Shown: positions 1 through 11,800 of the stretch, piece after piece | Numbering within the stretch: position 1 is the stretch's first letter | How the letters are laid out: every line of letters starts with the position of its first letter | From: Shinisaurus crocodilurus | Taxonomy: Eukaryota; Chordata; Lepidosauria; Squamata; Shinisauridae | DNA length: 64,000 nt | Direction of reading: 5' to 3' | NCBI GenBank assembly: GCA_021292165.1 | Contig: CM037879.1 | Coordinates: 250,461,438-250,525,437 of the forward strand | Translations under genes and position numbers: made by a program | Notes under the pieces: model-generated | Told to the model about the DNA's origin: nothing | Database searches by the model: none | What the model saw: the letters and a program-made list of their open reading frames with translations, nothing else

Positions 1-819
1 TGATAGTTTTCAGATTGGGAAAAAGAGATTGAAAATAGTTTTAGCCTTCTGATAAAAAAGGTTATATTATTTGGGCTTAGAAACAATATGCAGATGTCAA
101 TATTACCATGCAAATGTGGAAGAAATGTGTTTGAGAAAAAAGCTGAAAGAGAAAATTTCCCCAGAAGATTTTTCATTTTCCCATTCATTTCCAACTTCTT
201 CATGAACATATTTGGGTCTATTTTTCTTAGCTTTTATGTGTGTAATATTGCCTTCAGTCAGTAAATAAATGCTGTCATGGTAAAGCCTTTTTAAAATTGT
301 AGTTCATTAGTAAAAATTAGATTTGTAATGGTAGAAAAAACCTTTCAAGTTTCCACATTTTATTAGTATGTGCTCTTTTAGGCACTCACAGCTAATACTC
401 GGGAACTAACCCTGTGTATAACAGAAAATACTTAATTTCTTAAGCACTAGTATCTGTGGAGAAAAAGCGTCAGAGTTTCCTGCACCACACACACACCTCC
501 ACGCGTGTAAACAAGTATAATTTTATAAAGCCCAAGTAGGGAAATAACATGGATTTCAGTTCAGCTATTAAGGGTTATCCTGGAGGATGCAGGAGGTAAC
601 CTTGGTCTTGAAGCATGCTCCCTACATCCCTTCCCTGACACTTTGATATTTTTCCAGAAAATTTTCTGCTGCTACATTTTTTAATGTAAATTTTTCTATT
701 TCTAAAAATGCATGGTTTAATAAAATTAATGGATACAATACATGTAAAATTGGGTAGTTCCAAACTTAGAATTAACATTTTTCAGATGATTGACCTGGTT
801 TGCATGTAATGGCTCCAAA
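1..819. other. AT-rich intronic or upstream sequence, nothing recognised
   Basis: No convincing reading frame, RNA gene or repeat was seen. A short CA-rich stretch occurs near 487-498. By position this is probably 5' intron or upstream DNA of ATF7IP, but that is inferred only from the coding exon far downstream. Confidence 0.5.
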
Positions 820-1120
820 TTAACTCATGATTTGCCGCAGTGCATGCCAGGGTGCGTTCTGTCGCCATTTTGAATATTCAACACCAATCACACGTTGCTA
901 TGTGATGTCCGAACCCTGACACTATAGGTTAATCATGGGTTAAACAATCCACAGATAGCTAACCTACAATTAGTCATTAGATTGTGGGTTGTTTAACCCA
1001 TGTTTAACCTATAGTGGCCTGGTTCAGATGTCGCTTAGCAACCCCTGATCAGCTGGACCAGCGATTGAATATTTTAAAAGGCTGCGAAATGTGTCTGGCA
1101 TTAATTAACCCACGATAGCT
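820..1120. mobile_element. Palindromic MITE with long inverted repeats
   Basis: The two halves are imperfect reverse complements. The central arms are at about 920-952 (starting CACTATAGGTTAATCATGGG) and 984-1016 (ending CATGTTTAACCTATAGTG), nearly perfect over about 33 bp. The homology continues outward through GAATATTCAA / TTGAATATTT and through TGCCAG / CTGGCA. No coding capacity. The outer ends and target duplication could not be fixed, so the superfamily is open. Related GGTTCA...CCATGG sequence recurs at about 1630-2045 and 23715-23860. Confidence 0.65.
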
Positions 1121-1242
1121 GCTGTTCTGTGCAAACAGCCCCTGTATCTCTGAAAGTATATAGGTAGCCAATACAAATCATCTTTGGGTGTGCCAAAATT
1201 AGTATGTTAACTGTTTTCAGCCCTTCCACTTTTCCCTTAATA

Positions 1243-1410
1243 GATTTCATAGATCATAGAGTTGGAAGGAGCCTACAAGGCTATCGAGTCCAACCCCCTG
1301 CTCAATGCAGGAAACTAGAGGAGGGGTCTCCCATCCAAGTAACAACCAGGCTTGACCCTGCTTAGCTTTCCACGCTCAGACAAGCTGAGCCAGCATAAGC
1401 CACAGGCCTG
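1243..1410 (-). mobile_element. 5S rRNA-derived SINE with CR1-like tail
   Basis: On the minus strand this starts with a 5S rRNA-like head. The 5S internal-promoter segments are visible in antisense as CCTGCTTAGCTTTCC and GTCTCCCATCCAA. It then runs into a tail ending in CTATGA-type repeats next to a GGTTGGACTCGATAGCC motif, like the 3' ends of CR1 LINEs. Near full length, the same structure as the copies at 6312-6479 and 8706-8883. The fusion is seen in the sequence; mobilisation by a CR1 enzyme is inferred from the tail. Confidence 0.8.
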
Positions 1411-1629
1411 TGTGTATTAAACAAAATAAGAGAAATGCATACTATTGAACTATCATTTATTATTTATTAATATTTATATACCACCTTATTTGATAAAAAG
1501 CCATCAAGGTAGTGCATAACCATTTAAAACAATAAGAAACAAAAACATTGAAACTACCCGATTTAAAAGGCCAGTAAAAATGATTTCCGTATAAAGCTTT
1601 GAATTAGTTTGAATATAACAAATGGCACA

Positions 1630-2045
1630 CTGACATGGTTCACACATAACACTAATCCATGGTTTATTTAACCCATGGTTAACTAATGGTTTGTTGCCCT
1701 ACCCAGGCTTTGTCTGGCAGATGATTGAACAAACCGTGGTTTTTTTCAATGCCTGGGTTGTTAGTTTCCCTCCTTTGCCTGCTCCCTCCCTGTATCCCAA
1801 ATGTCTTTGTGACACTGTAATACTGGCATGTAGAGCAGCTGGTGGGCTTTTTTTAAACCACTCTTGCCTGCCATCTCTGTAGCCTGGCAAAATAACTCAT
1901 GTAACAGCAACCCAGGGTTTAAATAATCCAGAGTCACAACTCAACAAGAAACCATGGGTTCTCTTTGCAGGTGGTTCATGTTTAGCAAACCATGATTTGT
2001 TAGCGGGGCTGGGTTTGCACAACACGACAACCCAGAATTCAGCAT
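1630..2045. mobile_element. Degenerate MITE with CCATGG-rich inverted ends
   Basis: The left side has GGTTCACACATAACACTAA followed by repeated CCATGGTT motifs. The right side has AAACCATGGGTT, GGTGGTTCATG and AACCATGATTTG in the opposite sense, giving a loose inverted repeat around 1840. It resembles the arms of the foldback element near 21250-22850. The short open frames here run through the repeat and look accidental. Boundaries are approximate. Confidence 0.4.
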
Positions 2046-2294
2046 CCCAACCTAAGTATGCTCTCCCCCGCCCCAATCAAATATTTCTTGAAAAATCTTT
2101 AGAGATACTATGGAGCATATAAAATCAACATGATGCATGTTGCATATCCTATTGCACCCGGCGTGAGACCCAAGATTCCAGGTTTGTCAAGTGTCCCTCC
2201 CTGGTTAAAATAATTTTATTGAGCTAAACATCTACTTGTTTGACCCATTTTTTTATTTTGATGGCCTTCTGGTAATATGCCCTAAAGATATTTA

Positions 2295-2390
2295 GGGCAC
2301 AATCCCATGCATGTTTAGACAGAAAAAAGTCCTACAACTCCCAGCATTCCCCAGCCAGTATTCTGTCTAACCGTGCATAGGATTGAACCC
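2295..2390. mobile_element. PIF/Harbinger-like MITE, TTA target duplication
   Basis: A 96-bp element begins GGGCACAATCCCATGCATG and ends GCATAGGATTGAACCC. The ends are inverted repeats of about 30 bp, with TTTAGACAGAA facing TTCTGTCTAA further in. It is flanked by TTA at 2292-2294 and 2391-2393, the three-base TWA duplication typical of PIF/Harbinger transposons. Non-coding, so it depends on an enzyme supplied elsewhere. Confidence 0.7.
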
Positions 2391-2393
2391 TTA

Positions 2394-3115
2394 TTTATTT
2401 ATTTTGAAAAATGTCCATAACTGCCTTTCAGCATAGCTTCTAGGGTAGGGTGATTTACAAAAACAAGATAAAATACAGATAAAACAAACAACGTATTAAA
2501 AATTCCTTAGTACATTAATGTAAATTAAAAGGCCTGGGAAAATAAACACATCTTTGCCTGGTGCCAGTGAGCTTCTCTTGGGATGGAATTCCAGAAATGG
2601 ACGCCACCACTGAAAAAGCTCTCTGGTCACTACTTGCCTTATCTCACATGGTGGTGGGGTTCTGGAGGAAAGTCCCGGTAGCTGAAAATAACCTCAGTAC
2701 ACAAGCAGGTTCATATGGGAGCAGTTGCTCTTACCGGTACTCCTAAGCTGTGTAGCATTTTAAAGGTAAGTATCAGGACTTTGAATTGAGCTTGAAAGTG
2801 GACTGGAAGTCAGTGAATTTGTTTCAGTACTGGTGAGATGTCCTCACCAACTTGTCCTGCTGTATCTTAAGCTGATGAAAAGCACTCCTTGCCATACAAC
2901 CTACCTGAGCCTCCAGTGACAAAGCTGGATCCATGAGCACCCCCAGACTACAAACTTGACCTCATCCAGAACATGTTGAACACCATCTCTCTGAACAGAT
3001 AAACCACCTACTCACTAAACCTCCAACTTATCAAGATTGAGTTTCATTTTATTGGCCCTAATCCAGGCCATTTCTGATTCCAGGCAGAAATATCTACCAA
3101 CTCAGGTGGTTATTG
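2394..3115 (-). mobile_element. L2-like LINE 3' region, antisense
   Basis: Read on the minus strand this is the 3' end of a CR1-superfamily L2-like LINE. It shows an AT-rich tail, the untranslated stretch around 2540-2650 and, further in, a degenerate reverse-transcriptase C-terminal region near 3000-3110 (antisense of a phrase common to the other copies: a long 'Lys-Pro-Asp-Lys-Thr' type segment). It resembles the fragments at 15866-16290, 39611-41985 and 42850-44430. No frame is intact. Family placement rests on memory of squamate LINE sequences. Confidence 0.55.
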
Positions 3116-3176
3116 CATTTCTCCCTGCATCACAAAGTTTTCAGGTGTACTTAGCTCTAGAATATGTGCCCCGTCT

Positions 3177-4620
3177 TGTTTTGTTTTTGTTTTAAAGACT
3201 TTTTATTTCCATAAAAAAACCCATAAAACATATAACAATTAACAAAACTAAAATGGGCTTCTGATTTTTTCTACAGAAAATATAAGTAACAATAATCTCT
3301 CTTACTTGATAATAAAAAAAGAAACTTCTCTTTTTTCTATTGTCCCAAATTTATCTTCTTATTCCGCAAAACCACAAGTAAGCAAATCGTTTTTTTCTAG
3401 TCCCTGCAAAAAGTCTATTAGAAGTTTCCACTCTGTAGTAAACATAGATGTTGTCCTTTCTCTAAATAATGATGTAAGTTTGGCCATCTCTGCCAGCTCC
3501 AACATGTGCCAACCATTCTTCTGTTGTAGGCAATGCTGGGCCTTTCCATTTCTGTGCATATACAGGCAGTCCCTGGGTTAAGAACGTCCCGACTTACGGA
3601 CAACTCATACTTAAGAACGGACCACCATATATGTAGAAATCTGAGTTAAATACAATGGTTCGTACTTAAGTACGCACGCACTCTACTTTGCGACACTTTG
3701 AAAACATTATGCGGCTTCTGTTCTGACTTATGTACACATTCAACTTAAAGACAGACTTAGGAATGGATCTTGTTTGTAACCTGGGGACTGCCTGTAGTAG
3801 TCTCGCTGTCGTTGTCATGTACAAGAATAAAGTTCCGTGACTTCTTTCCAACTGGCTATCCATTATTCCCGAAAGGAAGACCTCTGGTTTCAATTGAATA
3901 TTAATCTTTAGAATTTTTTAAATTAAAAAATGAATTTGTACCCATATTTTTTTTAGCTTTCTTACATGTCCACCACATATGGTAAAAAGTTCCTTCTTCT
4001 TCACATTTCCAACAGACACCTGATATGCCATTATACATTTTGGCCAATTTCTCCAGGGACATATACCAACGATACATAATGTAAATTTCAAACCTTTTAT
4101 CCATATATTTTCCCATTGAACCATCAATATGTTATATCCAGAATTTTGGGCCCATTTTATCATACATTCCTTCACTTGTTCTTCCTCAGTCTCAAATTTC
4201 AACAAAAGTTTATACATTTTTTGCAATAAGATGTTCATCATTTACACATACAGTAATTCCCTTCCAAAGTTAGATTTACTTTGTTCAAAATCATACCTTT
4301 TATCAACTTTAAACCTTTCTACGGGCTGTAAGTAGGAGAACCATTGACATGTATAACCTTCATTTATCAATTCTTCTCTTGATTTTATTTTACATTCACC
4401 TTGAGAAAATAACAGCAAATCACGATATGTCAACCAATTATATTTACTTGACATTTCCCTTCTATGATGCGCTTCTTGTGTTGATAACCACAATGGTACT
4501 CTCGGACAAAACCTATGTTTATATGCCCTGTCTTGTTTTGAAAGTTGATGCAACTTTGTCTGAGCATCCATGAAATGGTCCTTTTTTTGTATTTTTCTGA
4601 AAGTAAAAGAAGGCAAAAGT
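3177..4620 (-). pseudogene. L1 LINE, ORF2 C-terminal part, antisense
   Basis: The minus strand encodes fragments of the C-terminal third of L1 ORF2p. Recognisable parts include KMYKLLLKFETEEEQVKEC and, about 4000, [17 protein letters not shown], the Cys-rich segment typical of reptile L1. A more distal segment near 3400-3560 (LELAEMAKLTSLF) is also present. The frame is broken by several shifts and by a Tigger-like MITE at 3563-3794. A T-rich stretch near 3177-3200 on the plus strand corresponds to its A-rich 3' end. It is a 5'-truncated dead copy. Confidence 0.8.
3563..3794. mobile_element. Tigger/pogo-like MITE, family 1, in L1
   Basis: Terminal inverted repeats CAGGCAGTCCCTGGGTTA and TAACCTGGGGACTGCCTG flank a 232-bp non-coding core. 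TA lies on both sides (3561-3562 and 3795-3796), as expected of the Tc1/mariner-pogo group. It interrupts the L1 fragment and is therefore younger than it. A second copy in inverse orientation is at 16570-16811. Confidence 0.85.
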
Positions 4621-5245
4621 ATAATCTTTAATGTTGAATTTTATTTTTAAGTAGCACTAGAACAGCCTTAAGCTATTTAGTGCTGCAAGTTCAGTTCCTC
4701 CAAAAAAATGTAATATGTAAGAAAAGACTGAATTGCTCCACAGTTCATTCTGATTGTTAGTGCTAAGATCCTGTCTGGAAGCACCACCAATCTACAGCGT
4801 TGCTACTTTCTGGAAAGTCGGGGAAATTGTGATTAAGTTATACTCTTGTAATCGATTTTTGGAGATGTTGCCAGAGGACAGTCTGCACTTGAGGCAGTTG
4901 GAGCAGAGAAGCAGCAGAATACAAGTGTAATGTAATGATACACACATATTTCATAATATGATTATAAGATTTTGAAAATGTTTATAAGCCACAGTGAGTT
5001 GTCATGTCATGCGAACCTAGTCTCAATGTTTAAAGAAGCTGATACTGAAGCTCCTATCTTGACAAAAAAAAATTGCCTTTCAGTACTTGTGTTGTTTTAA
5101 ACCATTTAATAAAACCATTATTTAATGTAATGTCACCTATAAATTCTTTTAACTTGGGGTTATCTTTGAATGGTGGTCAGGAAAATTGACAAAAGTTGGT
5201 CGGAGAAAGTCAGGGAAATGGAAAATGAAATTTCAGTGACAACCT
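4621..5245. other. Intronic sequence, nothing recognised
   Basis: AT-rich, no long reading frame, no structural RNA and no repeat I could identify. Confidence 0.45.
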
Positions 5246-5405
5246 TGATCTAGCTAACCATTCCATTTATACTCTGCCTTTCATGGCACTTAAGATGGTA
5301 CACACAGGATTCCCAGACAGTCTCCTGTCCAGGCACTTATCAGACCCAGGCCTACTTACCTTCAGCAAGGTTACTGTATTGTGTGCCCTCAGACCATGCC
5401 CTGGG
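5246..5405 (-). mobile_element. Older 5S-like SINE with a different tail
   Basis: In antisense, AGTCTCCTGTCCAGGCACTT followed by a CAGACCC...CTACTTACCTTC stretch parallels the 5S rRNA C-box to A-box region (GGTCTCCCATCCAAGTACTA ... CTGCTTAGCTTC). The lower-coordinate part (TATACTCTGCCTTTCATGG) looks like a LINE-type 3' tail of another kind, not the CTATGA-ended tail of the younger family. Much more diverged than the copies at 1243 or 6312. The assignment is tentative. Confidence 0.45.
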
Positions 5406-6311
5406 ATCTAATTTCATAAATGATTAACCATGTTAAAATATCTCCTCTGTTTTCCACTGAAAAGAAGAGGGATAGAACAACCATAATACAAATAAATGGT
5501 TTAAAATTGTCTATATAGATCTGAACAGATTTGCTAAATGTTAAACCTCATTTGTTGATGACACTTATCTACTTTTATTGCTTAGATGAACAAAATAAGC
5601 CCTCTCCAACATCGGCCCACCATCTATTAAAAGAACACTATGTTTATTCTGATCCTTCTGAGTACTTCTTGTATGCTGTTTGACCACCTCGTATAATATT
5701 TATCCCTATTAATTATTTATCATATTTGTATTCTGCCCTTCTTCCAAGGAGCTCAGGCGTATGTGGGGTTATCACATTTTATTCATATAACGATCCTTGA
5801 AGCTGGTCGGGCCAAGAAAGTGACATGCTCAATTCTGCTCGGTGTCTTTGGTTCAAGTCTTAAGAATTGAACTAGATGTGACATGTGGTGACATGTATTT
5901 ATTCATTTGTCCCATTCATGTATAAAGTATGTTTGGGAGTGTTTCTCATTTTTCATGAAATGGTAGAAGGAAGAGGGGAGTGAAACCATTCCCCTCCCCA
6001 CTTTACCTCACTGTGCTGCGCTGCTTGAAGCACTCTTCTCTCAGCTGAAGTCTGATACTGGAATTGAGCTGGGCTGGTTTGAAATTGCTTGAAGTAGCAT
6101 AGCACATTGAGGTAAGGTGGTGGAGGTGAAATGGTTATTATCCATCATTTCTCACAGGCTCTTAATTCATTTTTGTGTGTGGAGCAGACTAGTGAATAGA
6201 ACACATGTGCTTGCCCTATTATAACTAGTTTGGCCCTAACTCTCTTCTCAGTTCTCCCAATATAGATGAGTTTGATTAGCACAAACAAGTTCTGAGATGT
6301 ATCTGCTGGAT
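5406..6311. other. Intronic sequence with one old LINE/SINE tail
   Basis: At about 5695-5840, TTATCATATTTGTATTCTGC followed by CCTTCTTCCAAGGAGCTCAGG looks like the antisense 3' tail of an old SINE or L2-like LINE. The rest is unassigned. Confidence 0.35.
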
Positions 6312-6479
6312 GCCTGTGGCTTATGCTGGCTCAGCTTGTCTGAGTGTGGAAAGCTAAGCAGGGTCAAGCCTGATTATTCTTTGGATGGGAGACCCCTCCT
6401 CTAGTTTCCTGCATTGAGCAGGGGGTTGGACTCGATAGCCTTGTAGGCTCCTTCCAACTCTATCTATGAAATCTATGAA
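6312..6479 (+). mobile_element. 5S rRNA-derived SINE with CR1-like tail (best copy)
   Basis: The head starts GCCTGTGGC, close to the 5S rRNA 5' end. AAGCTAAGCAGGGTC (6351-6365) matches the 5S A-box, and TTGGATGGGAGACC (from 6381) matches the C-box at the same 30-nt offset as in 5S genes, so an internal RNA polymerase III promoter is plausible. From about 6400 the sequence is a CR1-type 3' tail: GCAGGGGGTTGGACTCGATA, CTCCTTCCAACTC, then ATCTATGAAATCTATGAA. About nine bases seem missing from the 5S head upstream of the A-box. Confidence 0.85.
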
Positions 6480-8578
6480 GTTTGTTGCAGTGAATGGTCT
6501 TTCATTTTGTAATAGGGTAGCCATTTTGTGTGGTTTATAAAACCTTTTCGTTGAGGAAAACTGAGGTAGTTTTATGTGTCAGTAGTTACAATGTTTAGAA
6601 AACAAGCTTAAAATAACATTTTACAGTATCTATTCACAAATGTACTTGAATGTGCATTCTTGATTACATTCAGATCGTTGTGCTCTGGGAAAGCCTGCAT
6701 GATAGTGCTAGCTGCTTCAAATCTGATTCAGAGAAACAATTGGCTTGGTAACAGTCTGTATTCACAGAGCAAGTTTTTTATGAACCTGCTTCCACATTGA
6801 AGTGAGTTGTATATTTTAGGTATTACATATATTTTTCACCCTGTTCCAAGCCAATAATTTAACAAGGTTTGCTCTGCTTGTAATGCCCGGCACTATGGTG
6901 TAGAAATAGCAAATGAAGGCCAGATGTATTAGCTTTATCAAATGTTGAAGCCACTGATCACAGATTTTAGGGGAACTCTACAACTAAATTCCACATATGT
7001 TGTGATTTATATAGATGTTTAAGTAGCAAAATTATTTGGTTAATAAAGTAGTGATACTCAGTATTGGATGTGATATGAAGCTGAACATTGTTTTAAGCAA
7101 AACTAGGTGAACCCCATATAACCTGGTTACAGATGTATTTTTGAAAATAGCACCTCATGGCTGAAAGCACATTGCTAGAAGCAGATAATTTTAAAGGTAG
7201 CAATTGCTGAAAATATCTTTAAATAGTACTTAATTGCATCATGCTTGTGTTCCTTACTATGGAGGGCATGTTTTTAAACCCCACTGAGCCTTTGGGTAAG
7301 AGCATCTCCTGCTTGTTGATTGGAGAACAGAGGATCACCCTCTCCCTGAGTTTACATTAAGCCTCTTGGACTGTCTGTGGTCTGCTTTAGAATTGCCTTT
7401 TATGGGCATGCCTGCAGTTGAGTGCTGATTTCTGGTTTCTGTGATGTGCAAGCAAGCAGTGTGCTTCAGCACAGTATTCTCACAACATAGGGGACAATCA
7501 GGTGTTAAGTTCTCACACACACACACACACACACACACTCCAGAAAGCTGTTTGGAGACAGAACTTGTGAATCTGATTTAATAGCTATCTGTAATTAATG
7601 TGCACCATCACCAGCTCAAAAACAAATTTGGGCAAAACTTCTGTCTCCATGTTTGAATGCTTTTCCATTTTATAAAGAATTTCCCCCAGTCCATTGTAAG
7701 TTGACATATTTGGTAGAGTTGGTTTTAAAAGCAAACATGAAAGCATTTGAGCATGTTATTCCCTTCCAACCCCAGTACAGTCTATTGTGAAACCGTCCGG
7801 AAGGCTGTTAAATTCTATTACTGCATGTTTGAATCTGTTCAAGGAGAAGTGGGGAGGATAATTAGAGTCAGATATCAGTAAGGGCAAAACTAGATGGCAT
7901 CTTGGCAAATGTGCGGTCCCAACCCCATGTTTGATGAGATAATTATAATGTGGGATGGGGTGGCACATGCAGGGAAGAAAGGTGGGCAGAGTTTGTACTC
8001 CTTCTGTGTCCATTCATTCTTGGCTGTGTATGCACCTGAACCTGGCCTTATTTTGGGTGTTGGATTTCAACTGGGGGGGGGGAGTTAAAAACTGAAAGTG
8101 GCGCATTGTTGCAGGGCAGAATTAGCAGGCAGGGAAATGGTTACGCGCCCTTCCCATTTCATCTCCATCCCCCATCCTTTGCACTACAGTGGAAATACAA
8201 TATTCAAAACCTGGACTCTCATGCTTAGTTCTGTAGGTTTTAAAAGATTATCACTGTCCAGTTAAAAATTGGCCATAAGCTTGGATAGCCTTGTCTATTC
8301 TTTATAGCCTTGTCTTTATTGTTACTAGAATTCTAGTAACAATAAAATTGTTTCAGGAAATACTTAGTTTTAACATTCCATCTTCTGTCTCTGTCCGATT
8401 TTACTAGCTGAAGAGACTTTTCATGTTCCTTTTGCTCTGCTATCTTACTTCAGTATAAAATTGACCAGATCTTTGCTGCTTTCTTCTACCAATCTGTTAT
8501 TTATATATTACCATCTATGTATTAGTGTATTTGCTGCTTAGTTTTATATATTGCAATATAAAGTGTCATAGTGTTTCA
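6480..8578. other. Intronic sequence, no gene recognised
   Basis: Contains a CA microsatellite (7514-7538), a G-run near 8072 and otherwise unassigned AT-rich DNA. Short open frames here have no recognisable protein content. Confidence 0.45.
7514..7538. repeat. (CA)n microsatellite
   Basis: About 12 consecutive CA dinucleotides. Confidence 0.95.
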
Positions 8579-8705
8579 GAGCTGGTGTAGCGTATTTGAA
8601 AAAATGTGAGCCTGCAACAAGGAAGTTCCTAGTTCAAATGTTACCTCAGCCACAAACTCACTAGGTGATTTTAGGCAAGCCTCAGTCCCTCCTGTGCAAT
8701 ACCAG
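8579..8705 (+). mobile_element. Old tRNA-derived SINE fragment
   Basis: GAGCTGGTGTAGCGTATTTG resembles the A-box region and GTTCAAATGTTACC the B-box region of Sauria-type SINEs. These are followed by ACTCACTAGGTGATTTTAGG, equivalent to ACTCACTGGGTGACTTTGGG in the younger copies at 45066 and 46619. Strongly diverged and cut short by the adjacent 5S-type SINE. Confidence 0.6.
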
Positions 8706-8883
8706 GATTTCATAAATAGATCATAGTTGGAACTTGGAAGGAGCCTACAAGGCTATCGAGTCCAACCCCCTGCTCAATGCAGGAAACTAGGGGAGGGGTC
8801 TCCCATCCAAGTAATAACCAGGCTTGACCCTGCTTAGCTTTCCACACTCAGGCAAGCTGAGCCAACATAAGCTACAGGCCTGT
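8706..8883 (-). mobile_element. 5S rRNA-derived SINE with CR1-like tail
   Basis: Near full-length antisense copy of the same family as 6312-6479. CTATGA-type tail remnants are at 8706-8725 and the 5S-like A-box and C-box lie in antisense around 8800-8850. A small internal duplication (TTGGAACTTGGAAGG) is seen in the tail. Abuts an older tRNA-type SINE. Confidence 0.8.
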
Positions 8884-11800
8884 ACTGAGATTGTGTGTAT
8901 GTGTATGAATGAGAAGGTGCTCTGAATGCTCAAAAAGCACTATATAAATGATTATAGTGTTCATTTGTGCTGTTAAGGGAATAATTATTTGAATCATTCA
9001 AATCATTCACCTTCATGCACATGGTAGTAAAATACACAGGTATAGTAAAATTATGTTTGATAAAATATTGACTTATTCCTGGCCACTGAAAGGTTGCTTA
9101 AATAACTACTTAGCTTGAGGAACAAGCTTCCCAAATGTTTGTTATTGTAGATGAGATATGTATAATCTTGTTAGAGTATGTGTTCTTTAAAAACCTGTTA
9201 ACTGGAAAGGCCCTTGGCATAACTAAGGCTAAGACAGGCAAGTGTGGTACAAGGGAGGGTATTTTGCCAGTTGTGTGCTGTCTTTTTTGTCTGATAGGCC
9301 AAATGTTACTGCAGATACTTAACCTGTTTTGCATATGCACTTCTGTAGTAATTTTTTATCATTACAAACTGTCTTATCTGGACAGAAAGTTATTATGGAT
9401 CTTCCATTCAAAACATATATTGGGAATGGCTTGTAGTCTATTGGTTGTTGAAAAACGTAGTTAACTTATTCCCCTTTGTAGTAGCTGTTGAAAAATGTTT
9501 CTGTAATTTGATAGTATAAATTGGTTTAACAGGGTTTTTAATGCTTTGGGGGGGGGGGAGAACTGAAATCAGGCTCCTCCTGAGTAGCATTCCCTGCCTG
9601 CCAGTAATATCTGGCTTCATTCCTGTAGTCAATAATATGTGACATGGACTTGCAGCTGCCTGGATTCAGATCAGGATTGGAGTATTATATCCTGAGCTAC
9701 CGACTGGTTCACAGAGGCAGTCTTTTGTGCCTTGTGAGTTTTTTCCGTATGTAGCACTTGTGCTCCAAGAAACTGCAGTCTCTTCAGCATGTGTACTAAT
9801 AGCCACCGTGTGTGTACTACTCCATAAGGAGGGAGGTGCTTTGTGGCAAATATTTCACACATTGCTACGTTGTTACTGGCTGATGTTGACAGCACACTGC
9901 AGCCATCTTAATCACACTTTCAGTGCAGCTGAAACAGTGCAGTCTCAAAATGGCTGACGAAATGTTCTCTGGAGCAGTTTAGCCTGACTATATGCTAATG
10001 AGCAAATCTGGTGGAGTCACATGTTACAGATTCAGAGGTAAGAAACAACAGTTTTTGTTTTACAAGAAGTAGTTCAGAATGTGTGTATGTATAAATATGA
10101 GGTGAAAGTAATCATTGACAAATGTTTTTCTGTTTGGTTTCCAACTTTTGGTGAAGGTGAGTTTTAAAAAACTTAACTATTTCACAAGGGTTCCAGAAGT
10201 GATTCTGCTTGGGTCAAAGGTCACATTTTTGTAAAAGTGCCATAGTTGTGTGTTGCCCCCATTTTGAGTTTGGGATCAGCTGATTTTAATAAAACGAACT
10301 AGGCATATCTTTGCTAGATTTTATATTAAATTTGATTTATATTTTAAACCCACTTATCTGTGACTATATGCACACGGACATATTAAGGACAAAGCAGTAG
10401 AGCATTCACCAGCATATTTTTCTCTTAAATTCTTTAAATATTTAGATTATGGTAGTCTTGGAAGAACACAAAACAACATACGTAATATTTATGAATAATG
10501 GTTGCCTGACAACATGATGCATTTTTACAATATATTGTTGGTTAGAAATAACCCTCTAAATTTTAGAATTTGCTGTATTGTAAGTGATACTAGAAGTAAA
10601 AGTTAAATTTGTTTAGTCTTTGGCATTCATATGTTTTGGATATGAGTTCAGTTACACACACACAAGAATTATGGCCTATGTTTTTATCTTGATATATTCT
10701 TCTTGATAATGCTATTCTGAAGACTCACTGCACTAGGTCATGGTTAAGAAAGGTAAGTCACAGAACAGACTCTCAAAGGAAGCATTAAGCCTTCTATTTT
10801 AAATGATTATGTTCTGATTTTCTTTCTATTAGGAAGAAAAACTTGATATTGTTCCTGAATACAGGACACAAAAGTAGATTGTTGTTAAGTTGCCAACAAC
10901 AAAATGTTCTCATGTGAAGGCGTCTGAACCGAAAGGATATTAGAAGGCCTGTCCTCCATAAATGAAGTCTCCTTAAATAAAAGTAGCTTAATTTTATTTA
11001 TTTATTTATTTATTGTTACATAGACTTATTATCTTTTGAGGAGATACACCACAGCAAATAAGGAAAGTGCTATGTGTATTTAAAAATGCCTCCTCTAAAT
11101 CTATGTAAAAGTCACTTCCAAACATTCCATCACACTTTAGTTAAAATCCAGAAACAATCCAGATTCAGCAGATCTGAATCTTAATAGGAGTCACAGGAGA
11201 CAGGTTTAGCCCTATACCTGTGGTATCCCCAAGTGCACCTTTTGGCTCTATTTTCAATTGTTAATGACTCCTGCTCAATCCTATGGGGAAAACCAAAGTA
11301 CTCGGGGGGGGGGGACCTGTCCACCATCCTTGACAGTGTGCAGTCGTGCCTCCACTGACGGGGCGCCATGGGGGTGGTAGAGTGGGTAGCAGTGCCTCCT
11401 CTTCCTTTTCTGAAGGCAGTTCCAGAGGAGGCAATATGCTTGTATTCTCTCTCACCTCAGGGGAACCAAGCCATCTCTCCTCCACCTCCTTAATCAAAAT
11501 TGATAGCCCTTTTGTTAGTGTTATTCATGTTTAGATTGCTAATTAAGAAGCTAACTTAGAGAAGTCAAGAGCTTATAAATCACATGTAGTATAGTGGGCA
11601 GATTTCCAAAGAACTACATGCACATCATTATATATATGTTTGACCTTCTCTATATAATATTGCTTTCTTTTAAAAAGAAATAATGGTCTGTTATAGCAAA
11701 TTTGATTGTTGTAGTAGAATTGAAATCGTAAAATATTACTGTAAAACAAGGTCTCTTATAGATATCACTTCAGTTGTCTTGAATATTTTATGTAAGTTGA

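Noticed and set aside
6312..6400. A genuine 5S rRNA gene
   Set aside because: About nine bases are missing, pairing is lost, a LINE-type tail is attached, and the same fusion recurs in several places.
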